DNA from: Spirodela intermedia
Taxonomy: Eukaryota; Streptophyta; Magnoliopsida; Alismatales; Araceae
Assembly (NCBI GenBank): GCA_902729315.2
Contig: LR746269.1
Location: 4,480,001-4,544,000 of the forward strand
Direction of reading: 5' to 3'
DNA length: 64,000 bases
In this document: positions 63,501 through 64,000 of the stretch, in pieces
Layout of the letters: each line of letters begins with the position of its first letter
Numbering within the stretch: the stretch's first letter is position 1
Made by a program: the position numbers and the translations under genes
Notes under the pieces: model-generated
Database searches by the model: none
The model's input: the letters and a program-made list of their open reading frames with translations, nothing else
What the model was told of the DNA's origin: nothing

Positions 63501-64000
63501 CCAACTAGCTGGCTGGCATCAAAAATGGCAACTTTGTCTCCTTCTCCAACAGCAAGCCTACCTCGAGTGCTGATACTAAGCAGTGATTTTACAAGTGAAC
63601 CACTTACTAAGTGTGATTTAAGATCCCGTGAATTGGCATAGTCTGCCTTGATCTTCAGATCCAATGATCCACCCTTAAAAGCTTTCTTCAATTGAAAAAC
63701 ATCAGTATTGTAAGACACCACTTTATTATGACCCAATACTACCTTCTTCTCCTTCGAAAGGTTGGATTCACGCTTGCTGATCACTGCCGGGGCTAATTTA
63801 CTGCAAAGTCTAAGCACATGTTTCTCAGTATCAACATCTTCAAGAAGGGTAGGGAGAACTTCTAACATCTCTCGTGGAATAGAGAATTTGAATGAACTAT
63901 CAACATCTGCATGCACATCACCATCCAAATCCGAATCACTTTCTGGAGCCTGATCACCGTCTTCTGAGAATGGTAACAGAGATTTGAAGCTAGTACTGCT
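51539..64000 (-). CDS. BIG: BIG, calossin/UBR4-like giant protein (C-terminal ~3,440 residues; 5' part outside window)
   Basis: BIG (DOC1/TIR3) is a ~5,100-residue protein required for polar auxin transport and related to the N-recognin UBR4. Exons in transcript order: 64000(open)-62340, 62171-61554, 61468-61288, 60748-60514, 60405-55864, 55779-55557, 55237-54833, 54375-54232, 54096-53049, 52924-52427 and 52309-51539 (TGA). All junctions keep frame. A propeller-like region lies in the first exon and a galactose-binding-like segment in 62171-61850. The ZZ finger ([20 protein letters not shown]) is at about 60250-60110. A second CxxC-rich zinc region (CPRCS to [10 protein letters not shown]) is at about 57690-57530. 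The UBR4-type E3 module ([35 protein letters not shown]) is at about 52830-52570. The UBR box lies upstream of the window. The 3' exons are much GC-richer than the rest, with Ala/Gly-rich insertions near the C-terminus. Confidence 0.97.

Noticed and set aside
1-64000. CRISPR arrays, bacterial operons or an organellar insertion
   Set aside because: No regularly spaced repeats with unique spacers, no prokaryotic gene organisation, and no chloroplast or mitochondrial genes were seen.

Overview
This is nuclear DNA of a flowering plant. Seven protein-coding genes are recognisable, nearly all with GT-AG introns. Every one matches a well-known plant family, and the proteins align best with angiosperm relatives. 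A very GC-rich, intronless glucosyltransferase gene and GC-rich exons next to AT-rich ones suggest a monocot, probably not a grass. That placement is a weak inference. I see no bacterial, organellar or viral segment beyond decayed LTR retrotransposons.

Layout. (1) 1-9.3 kb: a WIT-type nuclear-envelope coiled-coil gene (minus, running off the left edge), BLOC-1 subunit 2 (plus, two exons) and a UGT89-type glucosyltransferase (plus, one exon). (2) 9.3-28 kb: about 18.5 kb without an intact host gene. It is a nest of degenerate LTR retroelements: a Ty1/copia RNase H fragment, an Athila-like Ty3/gypsy integrase fragment, a chromovirus pol split by later insertions, three copies of a ~1.9 kb repeat (one with its second half inverted) and two copies of a purine-rich repeat. 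Two diverged ~430 bp blocks bound the nest. (3) 28-39 kb: a CRLK-type calcium/calmodulin-regulated receptor-like kinase (plus, seven coding exons) and a type II gamma phosphatidylinositol 4-kinase (minus, single coding exon, long leader), facing each other. (4) 39-46 kb: intergenic DNA ending in a promoter region with an unusually dense cluster of CACGTG G-boxes. (5) 46.4-64 kb: a BIM1-type bHLH gene (plus, eleven coding exons), then tail-to-tail the 3' two thirds of BIG, the giant UBR4/calossin-like protein (minus, running off the right edge).

The genes are independent transcription units, not a cluster. Functional themes are nuclear-envelope anchoring (WIT), endosomal sorting (BLOS2), flavonoid or hormone glycosylation (UGT89), calcium/cold signalling (CRLK), phosphoinositide signalling (PI4K gamma), brassinosteroid transcription (BIM1) and auxin transport with N-degron biology (BIG).

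Most interesting signals: twelve perfect G-boxes within 2.3 kb upstream of a gene whose own product belongs to an E-box/G-box-binding family; an in-place inversion of half of one repeat; and a GC-rich island covering the convergent 3' ends of BIM1 and BIG, with a sharp composition step inside BIG. I did not find a convincing undescribed gene system. Exon coordinates were derived by hand from splice dinucleotides, reading-frame continuity and family similarity, so a few may be off by one or two bases.
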